Position numbers and translations under genes: made by a program
Part shown: piece by piece, positions 1-8,382 of the stretch
Layout of the letters: every line of letters begins with the position of its first letter
Position numbering within the stretch: position 1 is the first letter of the stretch
Source of the DNA: Methylocystaceae bacterium
Lineage (GTDB): Bacteria > Pseudomonadota > Alphaproteobacteria > Rhodospirillales > Terasakiellaceae
Direction of reading: 5' to 3'
Assembly (NCBI GenBank): GCA_013373265.1
Contig: JABXIC010000113.1
Location: forward strand, 1 to 32,285
DNA length: 32,285 nucleotides
The notes under the pieces: generated by a model
Told to the model about the DNA's origin: nothing
The model's input: only the letters and a program-made list of their open reading frames with translations
The model's database searches: none

Positions 1-851
1 ATGATTTTCTGACGAAGCCGATTGATTATGACATTTTGCTTATGCGCGTTAAAACAAGTCTGAGACAAATTGAGCGCATTAAGGAACAGGTAAAGGTGAA
101 GCAGCAAGGGTTGAATCAAGAACTCATGCGCGCTCTGAATATGCAAAGGGACCTTCTGCCTTCGCGTGAGGCCGAGCGGATCCTTGAACGTGCTTACAAT
201 ATTCGTTTGACCAGTCATTATGAACCATCAACCGAGGTCGGGGGTGATATTTGGGGCGTTCAGCTTATTTCTGAGATGAAATTTATGCTGTATCTTGTCG
301 ATTTTTCAGGTCATGGCATTGCCGCCGCGATGAACACATTTCGTATGCACAGCAAGATTGACAGCCAGCCTATTACCAATGAGACACCGAAGGACTATCT
401 TGAATATCTGAATCTATGGCTTTGTGATCAGATGCAAACTGGACAATATGCGACGGTTCTCATTGGTGTTGTGGATTTCGAAAATGAAGTTTTTGAATAT
501 GCTGCCGCCGGATCGACGGCCCCGATCCGTATTAATTCTATAGAGCAAAGCATAGAGGTTGGTAGTGGTAAAGGTGTGCCTTTGGGCATTAATAAAAAAG
601 CTGTTTATGAAAATAGAAAGTTACCGTTCAAAATGGGGGATGGTCTCTTTCTATATAGTGACGCACTGGTTGAACATGGACGTAAAGAAAAATTGGATTT
701 AGGCCATGCCGGTGTGGAAAAATTGGTTTTACGAGTAGCTGGTTTGACGAATGATCTTATCGTGGAAGATATCATAGCGCCATTTTTGTCCATGGCCCCA
801 CGCCCATTGAATGATGATCTCACAGCAGTATGTTGTATTTGGAAATATTAA
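1..851 (+). CDS. Response regulator with SpoIIE/PP2C phosphatase output, 5' end missing
   Basis: The reading frame is already open at base 3 and encodes DFLTKPID before the first ATG (36), which is the end of a CheY-like receiver including the conserved lysine. The gene therefore starts outside the window. A charged helical linker follows, then a PP2C/SpoIIE-type phosphatase with the metal-binding signatures GGDIWG, DFSGHG and a final DDLTAV. The motif usually read as YTDGLTE is YSDALVE here. Proteins of this RsbU/RssB-like design dephosphorylate an anti-sigma antagonist when the receiver is phosphorylated, controlling general stress or motility switches. No partner anti-sigma or antagonist gene is visible downstream, so the target is unknown. 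Family assignment is secure; physiological role is inference. Confidence 0.88.
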   Translation, partial: DFLTKPIDYDILLMRVKTSLRQIERIKEQVKVKQQGLNQELMRALNMQRDLLPSREAERILERAYNIRLTSHYEPSTEVGGDIWGVQLISEMKFMLYLVDFSGHGIAAAMNTFRMHSKIDSQPITNETPKDYLEYLNLWLCDQMQTGQYATVLIGVVDFENEVFEYAAAGSTAPIRINSIEQSIEVGSGKGVPLGINKKAVYENRKLPFKMGDGLFLYSDALVEHGRKEKLDLGHAGVEKLVLRVAGLTNDLIVEDIIAPFLSMAPRPLNDDLTAVCCIWKY

Positions 852-893
852 CACCCTAAAAAAGTTATAAAATAACCTGTGATTTATTTTTCA

Positions 894-923
894 TTGATTC
901 TAAAATCTTAAAAGTGTTATATT
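894..923 (+). promoter_or_regulatory. Possible sigma70-type promoter for the PAS/MCP pair
   Basis: TTGATT (894-899) and TATATT (918-923) are separated by 18 bases in an AT-rich gap, about 110 bases before the PAS gene start. A clear ribosome binding site (AGGAG, seven bases before the ATG at 1034) follows. The promoter is judged by eye only. Confidence 0.3.
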
Positions 924-1033
924 CTGAGCGTTCTCCATTTAGTCAGAATCAACTGTAGTTAAGTACAAATAAACATACTATAAGTAAGGTCTTTTGGTGT
1001 CTCCAACAAACAAGTGTAAGTCAGGAGCTATCT

Positions 1034-1561
1034 ATGACGACAAATTCTATTGCATTAACAGGTGTTGAACGCACCTTTAAAGAAGACGAAATTATTGTTA
1101 GTAAAACGGATGTAAAAGGTCGGCTGGTTTATACAAACCAGACGTTTCTTGAAGTGGCCGATTATTCTGAACAAGAATGTCTGGGGCAACCTCATAGTAT
1201 GATCCGACATCCGGATATGCCACGGTGCATTTTTAAACTTCTCTGGGACACCATTTCACAGGGGAAAGAAATTTTTGCTTATGTTGTAAACCGTACAAAA
1301 TTTGGTGATCATTATTGGGTCCTTGCCCACGTTACGCCAACATATGATGAAGATGGTAAAACCATTAAGGGGTATCACTCCAATCGTCGTGTGCCTAACC
1401 TTGAGGCATTGGAAGTCGTGAAACCGCTCTATGCTGAGCTTAAACACGAAGAAGAAAAGCATGCAAATGCTAAAGATGGCATGAATGCTGCTTACAAATT
1501 ATTACAACAAAAGTTGACTGATGCCGGAATGGAATATGATGAATTTGTTCTCTCGCTCTAA
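1034..1561 (+). CDS. Aer-like PAS sensor protein (CetB-like)
   Basis: A 175-residue soluble protein made almost entirely of one PAS domain (about residues 15-120). Residues around 58-64 (RHPDMP) and 91-96 (GDHYWV) match the Aer subfamily of PAS domains, which bind FAD or another redox cofactor and sense energy or redox state. A helical, charged tail (about 125-165) could contact a partner. It has no membrane segment or signalling domain of its own. Its 3' end overlaps the following MCP gene in another frame, so the two are probably translationally coupled. This resembles the bipartite CetB (PAS) / CetA (MCP) energy-taxis receptor of Campylobacter, with the PAS gene first. The cofactor cannot be read from the sequence; the tryptophan in the Aer EPWSG segment is not conserved here (KEIFAY). 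Confidence 0.82.
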   Translation: MTTNSIALTGVERTFKEDEIIVSKTDVKGRLVYTNQTFLEVADYSEQECLGQPHSMIRHPDMPRCIFKLLWDTISQGKEIFAYVVNRTKFGDHYWVLAHVTPTYDEDGKTIKGYHSNRRVPNLEALEVVKPLYAELKHEEEKHANAKDGMNAAYKLLQQKLTDAGMEYDEFVLSL

Positions 1562-2837
1562 AGCAGAACGTTTGGCTTTGTTTTCCTTGATCGTGACGAT
1601 TGGGTTAACGGTCTATTTATTTGTTGGTGATGGATTGCTTGCGGGTGGGCTTGGTTGTCTCGTCGTTCTTGTACAACTTGTATCTTTACGCGCGGTCATT
1701 CGGGCGAATAATATGATCGAACGTGTATCTATGGTTTGTGAGTCTGCATCTAAAGGAAAGCTGGATGTACGGGTCTTAAATGTTCAAGGCAGCAGCAATT
1801 TGGCCAAATTGATGCACAATGTGAATCATTTGCTGGATCAGATGGAAGCTTTTGCTCGTGAATCAGGTGCTGCACTGGAATATGCAGCACGTGGAAAATA
1901 TTTCCGCAAAATCATTTTGCGCGGTATTAGTGGTGACTTCATTAATTATGCTGCTGTGGTTAATGGCGGTTTGAATGCCATGGATAAACGTACCGGTGAT
2001 TTTATCAAAAGCGCCAGTGCCATTGGTGAGAATATTAAAGATGTGGTGCACAATGTATCTGCTGCAGCACAAGAGCTTGAGGCATCTTCAACATCATTGG
2101 GTGATGTGGCAAATAGGACCAGTCAACAATCTGAAACTGTAAGTGGTGCGGCTGGTAGTGCCTCAGACAATGTGGAAAGTGTTGCCGCTGCGACCGAAGA
2201 ATTTAACGCTTCAATCAATGAAATTCATGCACAAGTGACGCGTTCAGCACAAATGGCATCAGATGCGGTTGGGCGTGCAAAAGATGCTAATCAGGTTATC
2301 GAAACATTGCATGAAGCCGCTTCGCGCATTGGCGAAGTGGTGTCTTTGATTAATGACATTGCCGATCAAACCAATATGCTGGCTTTGAACGCAACAATTG
2401 AAGCTGCGCGTGCCGGTGAGGCAGGTAAAGGCTTTGCCGTTGTTGCCGGAGAAGTCAAAAACCTTGCCAATCAAACGTCACGTGCGACCGACGAAATTTC
2501 AACGCAGGTCAAGGCCATGCAAACGGCGACTGATTCTGCCGTTAGCGCTATTCATGAAATTAGCGATTCGATTACACAAATTGATGAAACAGCGGGTCAT
2601 ATCGCGGCGACCGTTCAACAACAAAGCGCGGTGGTTGGTGAAATTAGCTCCAATTCACAGCATGCAGTGACTGAAGTCCGCACCGTTGCGGATACCATTG
2701 GGGAGGTGGCGGTCGGGGCTTCTGAATCAAGTGCGGCTGTTACGCAAATCCAGTCGGCTTCGTCTGAATTGGCTAAACAAGCGCAATTGTTGTCTGATGA
2801 CGTCAATTCATTTGTGACCAGTGTTGTGAACAGCTAA
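1536..2837 (+). CDS. Methyl-accepting chemotaxis protein without a periplasmic sensor (CetA-like)
   Basis: About 433 residues. Two membrane segments close to the N-terminus are separated by only a few residues (VGDG), so there is no periplasmic ligand-binding domain. A HAMP-like region follows, then a long helical MCP signalling domain with the highly conserved hairpin tip ([19 protein letters not shown]) that binds CheA/CheW. No CheR/CheB-docking pentapeptide is seen at the C-terminus, which ends SVVNS. The start is uncertain: ATGs at 1521, 1536 and 1539 are in frame, and the purine-rich GGAATGGA favours 1536 or 1539. All overlap the end of the PAS gene. The natural reading is that the upstream PAS protein supplies the sensory input, as CetB does for CetA. 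Confidence 0.88.
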   Translation: MMNLFSRSKAERLALFSLIVTIGLTVYLFVGDGLLAGGLGCLVVLVQLVSLRAVIRANNMIERVSMVCESASKGKLDVRVLNVQGSSNLAKLMHNVNHLLDQMEAFARESGAALEYAARGKYFRKIILRGISGDFINYAAVVNGGLNAMDKRTGDFIKSASAIGENIKDVVHNVSAAAQELEASSTSLGDVANRTSQQSETVSGAAGSASDNVESVAAATEEFNASINEIHAQVTRSAQMASDAVGRAKDANQVIETLHEAASRIGEVVSLINDIADQTNMLALNATIEAARAGEAGKGFAVVAGEVKNLANQTSRATDEISTQVKAMQTATDSAVSAIHEISDSITQIDETAGHIAATVQQQSAVVGEISSNSQHAVTEVRTVADTIGEVAVGASESSAAVTQIQSASSELAKQAQLLSDDVNSFVTSVVNS

Positions 2838-2860
2838 GAGCTTCATCAACAGAGATGATA

Positions 2861-2892
2861 AAAAAAGGGAGCGCATTTGTGGCTCCCTTTTT
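2861..2892. terminator. Bidirectional intrinsic terminator between the MCP and usp genes
   Basis: An 11-bp perfect stem (2862-2872 with 2882-2892, core GGGAGC/GCTCCC) encloses a nine-base loop. It is flanked by A-runs on one side and T-runs on the other, so it can end transcription from both converging genes. Confidence 0.85.
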
Positions 2893-2911
2893 CATGTTTC
2901 TATATGATGTC

Positions 2912-3757
2912 CTAGTGGGTCATAAAGACAGGGACGGTCATGTGGTTTAACATATGACGAGTCACACCGCCTAAGACCACTTCACGCCAGCGGCGGTGGC
3001 CGTAGCCGCCCATGACAATCAAGTCAATGCCGCTATCGGCTGCATAGGACAATAACGTATCACCGGCAGATAAGTTACCACCGGAGGTCAGATGTTCTGC
3101 CTCAGCTTTAATGTCATGGCGTGCCAAGTGCAGCGACATATCGGCACCGGGAAGGGCACCGTGTTTGTTTAAGCCATGGGCATTTTGTGGGTCGACGGCC
3201 AAGACATCGACTTTCTTGGCGCCTTTCATCAAGGGAATGGCATCGTTGACAGCGCGTGTTGCCAATCGGCTGCCGTCCCAGGCAACCAGAACACGTTCGC
3301 CCACGGTTTCAAAATGGCCGGTGTAAGGAATGATCAATACGGGGCGGCCAGAACGCAGCAGGATTTGATCGGGCATTTCATTGGCACCCGGTGCATCTAG
3401 AGATTCTTTATCTCTTTGCCCCAGAACTGTCAGGTCGAAGTAACGTGCATGCAAAAGGACTTGGTCAACCATGTCACCTTCAACGCAACGCCATTCGCTG
3501 CGGACTTTTTCACTGATGGTGATCTCTTCAAACATTTGTTGAATTTCTTTTGCCGCATTTTTCGATGCTTCGACTTGAGCCTGTAAAACTTCTTGGCTCA
3601 ACTGTGCCTCGATAAAGCCGGGAATAATGGGTTTAGAAAGAACATAAAGCGCAGTTAAATGTGCATCATGCAGGATCGCCAACTTGATGGCCGCTTTGAT
3701 GCGTTCTTTGCAGCCGCGTGAATGATCAACATGTACAAGAATATCTTTGAGGGACAT
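2912..3757 (-). CDS. Universal stress protein, tandem UspA domains
   Basis: At 281 residues it is twice the length of a single Usp fold, with two UspA-like halves (about 1-145 and 150-281). The C-terminal half carries the nucleotide-binding signature GGYG, nine residues, then GGVT, followed by the typical final strand VPVFMTH. Tandem Usp proteins bind ATP/ADP and are induced by starvation, redox stress or low oxygen. It is convergent with the MCP gene and divergent from hemA. A putative FNR-type box sits in the shared upstream region at a spacing suited to this gene, which suggests induction under low oxygen. The specific client process is unknown. Confidence 0.9.
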   Translation of the reverse strand: MSLKDILVHVDHSRGCKERIKAAIKLAILHDAHLTALYVLSKPIIPGFIEAQLSQEVLQAQVEASKNAAKEIQQMFEEITISEKVRSEWRCVEGDMVDQVLLHARYFDLTVLGQRDKESLDAPGANEMPDQILLRSGRPVLIIPYTGHFETVGERVLVAWDGSRLATRAVNDAIPLMKGAKKVDVLAVDPQNAHGLNKHGALPGADMSLHLARHDIKAEAEHLTSGGNLSAGDTLLSYAADSGIDLIVMGGYGHRRWREVVLGGVTRHMLNHMTVPVFMTH

Positions 3758-3842
3758 GAGATGTCGTCCTTGTTTTTTTATGTGGGACAGGAAGCGGTTC
3801 GGACGTTATTTCTTATATTGTACGCCCGCTATTGGTATTACC

Positions 3843-3885
3843 TTTATACATTTATTCGCACAAGAAGTATAATGACATTGATCAA
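3843..3885 (-). promoter_or_regulatory. Putative FNR/FixK-type box (3872-3885) and -10 for the usp gene
   Basis: ATGAC-ATTG-ATCAA at 3872-3885 matches the FNR/FnrL pattern TTGAY-N4-ATCAA in nine of ten positions. On the minus strand a TATAAA -10 element occupies 3848-3843. A transcript starting about base 3836 would place the box centre near -42, the class II activator position. The box is also about 140 bases upstream of hemA. A TATAAT at 3868-3873 on the plus strand overlaps the box and could serve hemA. Inferred by eye. Confidence 0.45.
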
Positions 3886-4020
3886 GTTTTTACTAAGTAA
3901 AATCGTTTTTTTCACAATTTTGTAAAGTTGGACACAATGAGGTCACAATTTTTGGTTAGTAGGTGAACAGTGATTAGTTAGGGGAGTCGAACCAAGCATG
4001 GTTTGACCGGAGAAGAGAAT

Positions 4021-5235
4021 ATGGATTATGAAAAGTTTTTTGCAGAGCGTATCAACGCCTTGCAGGACGAGGGCAACTACAGGGTTTTTGCAGATTTAGA
4101 GCGCAAAGTCGGGGCCTTTCCCCGTGCTGACAACTATCGTGAAAATGGCGTTGAAGAAGTGACTGTCTGGTGTTCAAATGACTATTTGGGCATGGGGCAG
4201 AATGAAGAAGTGTTACAAGCTATGCGCGAAGCTTTAGGTAAGTGTGGTGCTGGTGCGGGCGGGACACGCAATATTTCAGGGACAAACCATTACCATGTCC
4301 TGTTGGAAGAAGAACTCGCCAAGCTTCATGGAACAGAAGCGGCCCTCATTTTTACATCGGGTTATGTGGCAAACTTTACCACGTTGTCGACGTTGGGATC
4401 AAAAATGCCCGGTATGTTGATCATTTCTGATGATCAGAACCACAATTCTATGATTGAAGGCATTCGGTTGGGCCGCAGCGAAAAAGTTGTCTTCAAGCAT
4501 AATGATTTGGAAGATCTGGAACGTATTTTAAAAGATGTTCCACTGGACCGCCCGAAAATGATCGCTTTCGAATCGGTTTATTCCATGGATGGTGATATCG
4601 CCCCCATCAAGGAAATTTGCGATTTGGCGGATAAATATAATGCCATGACTTACATTGATGAAGTTCATGCCGTTGGCCTTTATGGTGAACATGGGGCAGG
4701 TGTGGCTGAACGTGATGGTTTGATGGACCGTTTGACCATTATTCAGGGCACTATGGCCAAAGGGTTTGGTGTGGTTGGTGGCTATATTGCCGGGTCTAAA
4801 GCCATGTGTGATTTTGTTCGTTCATTTGGGCAGGGCTTTATTTTTTCCACATCCATCCCGCCAGCGGTTGCTGCCGGATGTCGTGCATCTATTCAGTATG
4901 TTTCCCAACATAATGAAATCCGTCTTAAACACAAAGAACGGGTGCGCTATTTACGTCAGAAACTGGATGCTGTCGGTATTCCACATTTGGATAATCCCAG
5001 TCATATCATCCCGGTGATGGTTGGTGATCCTGTCTTATGTAAACAAGCCAGCGACATGTTGATGGAACATTATAATCAATATGTTCAGCCGATCAATTAT
5101 CCGACGGTCCCGAAAGGGACAGAACGTCTGCGCTTTACGCCATCGCCTTTACATAGTGAAGAGATGATCAATGAACTGGTCGCCTGTTTGGTTAAAGTAT
5201 GGGAACACTTGGGGCTTAAAAAAGCGGCCGCTTAA
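4021..5235 (+). CDS. hemA: 5-aminolevulinate synthase
   Basis: A PLP-dependent alpha-oxoamine synthase that condenses glycine with succinyl-CoA to 5-aminolevulinate, the first step of tetrapyrrole synthesis by the C4 (Shemin) route typical of alphaproteobacteria. At 404 residues it has the usual family length. The opening [11 protein letters not shown] and YRVFADLER, the [10 protein letters not shown] and [10 protein letters not shown] segments, and the PLP lysine in GTMAKGFG (residue 247) are all family-typical. An in-frame TTG at 4003 would add six residues, but the ATG at 4021 has a good GGAGAAG ribosome binding site and gives the normal N-terminus. The gene is monocistronic, with a terminator just after it. 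The upstream FNR-like box fits the known oxygen control of hemA in related bacteria. Confidence 0.97.
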   Translation: MDYEKFFAERINALQDEGNYRVFADLERKVGAFPRADNYRENGVEEVTVWCSNDYLGMGQNEEVLQAMREALGKCGAGAGGTRNISGTNHYHVLLEEELAKLHGTEAALIFTSGYVANFTTLSTLGSKMPGMLIISDDQNHNSMIEGIRLGRSEKVVFKHNDLEDLERILKDVPLDRPKMIAFESVYSMDGDIAPIKEICDLADKYNAMTYIDEVHAVGLYGEHGAGVAERDGLMDRLTIIQGTMAKGFGVVGGYIAGSKAMCDFVRSFGQGFIFSTSIPPAVAAGCRASIQYVSQHNEIRLKHKERVRYLRQKLDAVGIPHLDNPSHIIPVMVGDPVLCKQASDMLMEHYNQYVQPINYPTVPKGTERLRFTPSPLHSEEMINELVACLVKVWEHLGLKKAAA

Positions 5236-5266
5236 TTTATGTCTTAATCTCTATTCTCTAAAAAAG

Positions 5267-5301
5267 AAAAGGCACCTTGCCTCTGGCGGGTGTCTTTTTT
5301 T
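5267..5301 (+). terminator. Intrinsic terminator of hemA
   Basis: A 10-bp stem (5267-5276 with 5289-5298, one G-T pair) is followed by a run of T residues about 30 bases after the hemA stop. Confidence 0.8.
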
Positions 5302-5316
5302 GAGCTAACTTCTCTA

Positions 5317-5333
5317 TTGCAAACTGTTCGCAA
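5317..5333. promoter_or_regulatory. Imperfect 17-bp palindrome before the PadR-like gene
   Basis: TTGCAAAC-T-GTTCGCAA has seven of eight arm positions complementary. It lies about 63 bases before the start of a predicted winged-helix regulator, so it may be an autoregulatory operator. This is only a positional argument. Confidence 0.3.
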
Positions 5334-5395
5334 ATGCATATCATCTGTGTTTGTGATACTCTATTATATCGCTTGGATCAGGACGCACATCGATA

Positions 5396-5968
5396 ATGTA
5401 TGCAGATAACACACTCACACCAAAAGAGGCCGTCAGGCTTTGTGCCTTGGGGACCCTTGCCCAAGCTGGTGAAGGTGTGCGTTATAGTGCGCTTGCCCAT
5501 GCCGCGCGTCATTTTATGAGCCGTGTGACCGGCCCGTCCCTTGAGCTGATGGGAACTTCTCTGGAATTGTTGAAGTTTGAAGGCCTGATCGCCCCAAGTG
5601 AGGGGCAAGGTATGGAAGATGATGCGATTATGGAGCTTACGCACAAGGGCTGTGATGAATTACAAAAACTTTTAACTGCACGCGTCCGTGCAGACAGCAG
5701 TGACTTGAATAAGCTGATCATTACGCTAAAGTTCCGTTTCCTGCATTTGTTACCTATGGAAGAACAATGCAATCAGGTGGATAGCTTGTGTGATGCGGCT
5801 CAAGCCGAATTGTCTCGCTTAGGCGATTTGCGGGATAATCACTGTGAAGAAGTCGGCTATTTGACCGATTGGTTAGATCATGATCTGGATCTGATCGAAA
5901 AGCGTCTGGAATGGCTGGAAAACATACGTAATGAATTGTATGAAAAAGCTTTCCCAAACGGAATGTAG
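5396..5968 (+). CDS. PadR-like winged-helix protein (putative transcriptional regulator)
   Basis: 190 residues. The N-terminal 75 residues look like a winged helix: helices around residues 8-20 and 25-38, a recognition-like helix around 44-60, then LLKFEGLIAPSEG and a beta wing ending MELTHKG. The C-terminal half (about 95-185) is strongly helical and charged, with a segment of the form LKFRFLHLLPMEEQ followed by a second long helix rich in W, L and E. That layout matches PadR regulators with a Vir_act_alpha_C dimerisation domain. I do not recognise a specific orthologue. It stands alone between the hemA terminator and a convergent SDR gene. DNA binding is inference; an alternative is a conserved helical protein of unknown role. 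Confidence 0.65.
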   Translation: MYADNTLTPKEAVRLCALGTLAQAGEGVRYSALAHAARHFMSRVTGPSLELMGTSLELLKFEGLIAPSEGQGMEDDAIMELTHKGCDELQKLLTARVRADSSDLNKLIITLKFRFLHLLPMEEQCNQVDSLCDAAQAELSRLGDLRDNHCEEVGYLTDWLDHDLDLIEKRLEWLENIRNELYEKAFPNGM

Positions 5969-5995
5969 GGCTAAGTTATAACCATCCCACTTACC

Positions 5996-6739
5996 CTAAA
6001 ACAAATGTTGACCACCTGTGAGCCACATTTCCGTACCTGTCACATAGGATGAATCTGCGCTGGCCAGATAATAGATGCTGGAGGCAACTTCTTCTGTTGT
6101 GCCCATGCGGTTTAAGGGGATGCGCGGGATCAGGGTTTCATATTCCGGCTGGATCATGTCTGTTTCAATCTCCCCCGGGGCAACGGCATTGACGCGTACA
6201 CCGATGGCGGCGAATTCGTTCGCCATTTCACGTGTCAAGGCAGATAACGCCGCTTTTGATATGGAATAAGCCGACCCCGCAAAGGGGTGGATGTAATGTC
6301 CGGCGATCGAGGTGACATTGACGATGGCACCTTTGCCACGATGAAGGGCAGGGGCAAAGCCACGCGAGAGCTTTAAGGGGGCGTAGAAATTCAAGTCAAA
6401 CACTTTGCGCCAAGCCTCCAGGTCTCCATTCAGACAACCGAGGCGTTCTTTATAAGGTGTCTTGGGCGACATGCCGGCATTGTTAATAAGGGCATGTAAT
6501 GGTGCATCCCCTAACAGGGCGTTGGCCTGTTTTACAAAATTGTTCAGACTGTCATCCTGGCCCAAATCTGTCGGGATATGGGTGGCATAATTGGGGTCAC
6601 GCATACATTCCGGCGGGATTTCCGAGCGTGCGCATGTGATGACGCGCCATCCTTTGGTAAGGAAGTATTGTGCGCAGGCATGGCCAATGCCTTGCGACGC
6701 ACCTGTAATCACTGCTGTTTTTTGTTCGCTTTCTGTCAT
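5996..6739 (-). CDS. Short-chain dehydrogenase/reductase (SDR)
   Basis: A classical SDR of 247 residues with the Rossmann glycine motif TGASQGIG (12-19), the structural NNAG (86-89), and catalytic Ser144, Tyr158 and Lys162 (YSISK). The C-terminal GGQHLF tail is usual for the family. It would oxidise or reduce an alcohol/ketone using NAD(P)(H); residues after the glycine motif (CARSE) do not settle cofactor choice. The substrate cannot be told from sequence. It is divergent from the APH/P-loop kinase fusion across 43 bases and convergent with the PadR-like gene. Confidence 0.9.
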   Translation of the reverse strand: MTESEQKTAVITGASQGIGHACAQYFLTKGWRVITCARSEIPPECMRDPNYATHIPTDLGQDDSLNNFVKQANALLGDAPLHALINNAGMSPKTPYKERLGCLNGDLEAWRKVFDLNFYAPLKLSRGFAPALHRGKGAIVNVTSIAGHYIHPFAGSAYSISKAALSALTREMANEFAAIGVRVNAVAPGEIETDMIQPEYETLIPRIPLNRMGTTEEVASSIYYLASADSSYVTGTEMWLTGGQHLF

Positions 6740-6782
6740 AGGATGAGAGAGTAACGCCAGTTGACAAAGAGGACAATCACAA

Positions 6783-8342
6783 ATGCAGCAAAGTGAAGTT
6801 ATAGATTTTTTAATGCGTCCTGAAAGTTACGGATTGTCAGCAAAAGCAAAGGTTCAACGCTTTGATACGCATATTTCCGTCGTGTTTTTGGCGGGTGAAT
6901 ATGCCTATAAGCTGAAACGCGCCATCGAACTGCCCTTTGTCGATTTTAGAGACTTGTCGGATCGTGAAAAATATTGCCGTCTTGAGCTGGTGGTCAATAA
7001 AGCCGGGGCGCCTGATCTGTATATTGATGCGGTGCCTGTCGTATCGACACCGGAGGGATTGTCTCTTGACGGGGCGGGGGAGGTGGTTGACTGGCTGGTG
7101 AAAATGCACTGTTTTGATCAATGCATGCTGTTTGATGGTCTGGCAGAAGAAAGAGGCTTAACCCCCAAAGATATGGATCGTCTGACTGATCATGTGGTGG
7201 ATTGTTATCAGGTGGCTGAAGTCCATACCGATTATGGTGGGCGCGAGGGCATGGAACGTGCTTTTGCTGGGCACTATAAAGCCTTTGAAAATTGTCCCCC
7301 CCATGTTTTAGAGGGGGGAAAGCTGGATCAATTGCGCATACGGGTCACTCATGAAATTGAAAAGATCGGTGATTTTCTCAATGACAGGCAGCAGGCAGGA
7401 TATGTGCGCCAATGTCATGGTGATCTGCATTTGCGTAATATCTGTTTTTATAAAGGCATGATTACACTGTTTGATGCCATTGAGTTTGAACCGGATTATG
7501 CAAACATTGATGTCTTTTATGATTTCAGTTTTTTGTTGATGGACTTATGTCACCGTGGTGAATGGGCATTGGCAAATACGGCCCTGAACCGTTATTTGGG
7601 GCGTACCGGGGATGTGGCGGCTTTGCATACACTGGGGTTGTTTCTGGCATCGCGGGCAAGCATTCGTACCCATGTCAATGCAGTGGCATCACAAAATCAA
7701 GAGGTTGAAAAAGACCGTTTGCGTTGGGAAGCTGACGCCCAAAAATATTTGGATGAAGCTTTGGCATATATGCAACCCAAGCCAGTGATGATCTTGGCTA
7801 TTGGGGGGTATTCAGGCAGTGGCAAGTCGACTTTGGCTAAGAAGCTCGCCCCTGAAATGGGACGACAACCCGGGGCGTTTATTGCCCGAACGGATATGAT
7901 CCGCAAACGTATTATGGGTGTGAAACCGGAAGAAAAATTAAATGAAGATGGCTATCGTGACCCCGTGACAAAACGGACCTATAATACTTTGTATGATGAA
8001 ATCCGACAGGCAATTAATGCGGGGACGTGCGTCATCGTTGATGGCGTCTTTGCCAAAGAAGAAGAACGCATCACTTTGGAAAAGATTGCGTCTGAGTTGG
8101 ATGTCCCATTTTTTGGCCTCTGGCTGGAGGTGGAACCACAACTCTTAAAAGATCGGGTGGCGTTGCGCTCTCATGATCCATCCGATGCAGATGAAGCGGT
8201 TGTGGAGATGCAATTGACTTATGATGTGGGCAATATCACATGGGCTCGCTTGGAGGCGGACCACGATTTGAAGCTCTTGTCAGAAAAAGTCATTGAACTC
8301 ATTAAAAATAAAGCGGTTTTTTCTTGTTCTTCGCCCAAATAG
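6783..8342 (+). CDS. Fusion of APH-like kinase domain and P-loop nucleotide kinase domain
   Basis: 519 residues. The N-terminal part (about 1-320) is an aminoglycoside phosphotransferase-like fold: the catalytic loop HGDLHLRN starts at His212, and the metal-binding region is FDAIEFEP. The C-terminal part (about 333-510) is a P-loop kinase with Walker A GYSGSGKS (342-349). The same two-domain layout is widespread in proteobacteria (COG2187 joined to COG0645). The biochemical substrate of the family is not known to me; the APH-like half should not be read as antibiotic resistance. The downstream universal stress gene begins 40 bases later on the same strand with its own ribosome binding site. 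Confidence 0.85.
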   Translation: MQQSEVIDFLMRPESYGLSAKAKVQRFDTHISVVFLAGEYAYKLKRAIELPFVDFRDLSDREKYCRLELVVNKAGAPDLYIDAVPVVSTPEGLSLDGAGEVVDWLVKMHCFDQCMLFDGLAEERGLTPKDMDRLTDHVVDCYQVAEVHTDYGGREGMERAFAGHYKAFENCPPHVLEGGKLDQLRIRVTHEIEKIGDFLNDRQQAGYVRQCHGDLHLRNICFYKGMITLFDAIEFEPDYANIDVFYDFSFLLMDLCHRGEWALANTALNRYLGRTGDVAALHTLGLFLASRASIRTHVNAVASQNQEVEKDRLRWEADAQKYLDEALAYMQPKPVMILAIGGYSGSGKSTLAKKLAPEMGRQPGAFIARTDMIRKRIMGVKPEEKLNEDGYRDPVTKRTYNTLYDEIRQAINAGTCVIVDGVFAKEEERITLEKIASELDVPFFGLWLEVEPQLLKDRVALRSHDPSDADEAVVEMQLTYDVGNITWARLEADHDLKLLSEKVIELIKNKAVFSCSSPK

Positions 8343-8382
8343 GCGTATCATTTTATAAACTGTATAGATATGGGAGTATGTT

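Noticed and set aside
1521-1561. Frameshift joining the PAS and MCP genes
   Set aside because: Both frames have complete domains and plausible start and stop signals, and a two-gene PAS/MCP receptor has precedent (CetA/CetB). Kept only as a caveat.
3722-3925. A 67-codon plus-strand frame between usp and hemA
   Set aside because: It starts inside the opposite-strand usp gene, lacks a ribosome binding site and crosses the promoter region.
6783-8342. Antibiotic resistance (aminoglycoside phosphotransferase) function
   Set aside because: The APH-like half belongs to a widespread chromosomal fusion with a P-loop kinase domain, not to known resistance enzymes.
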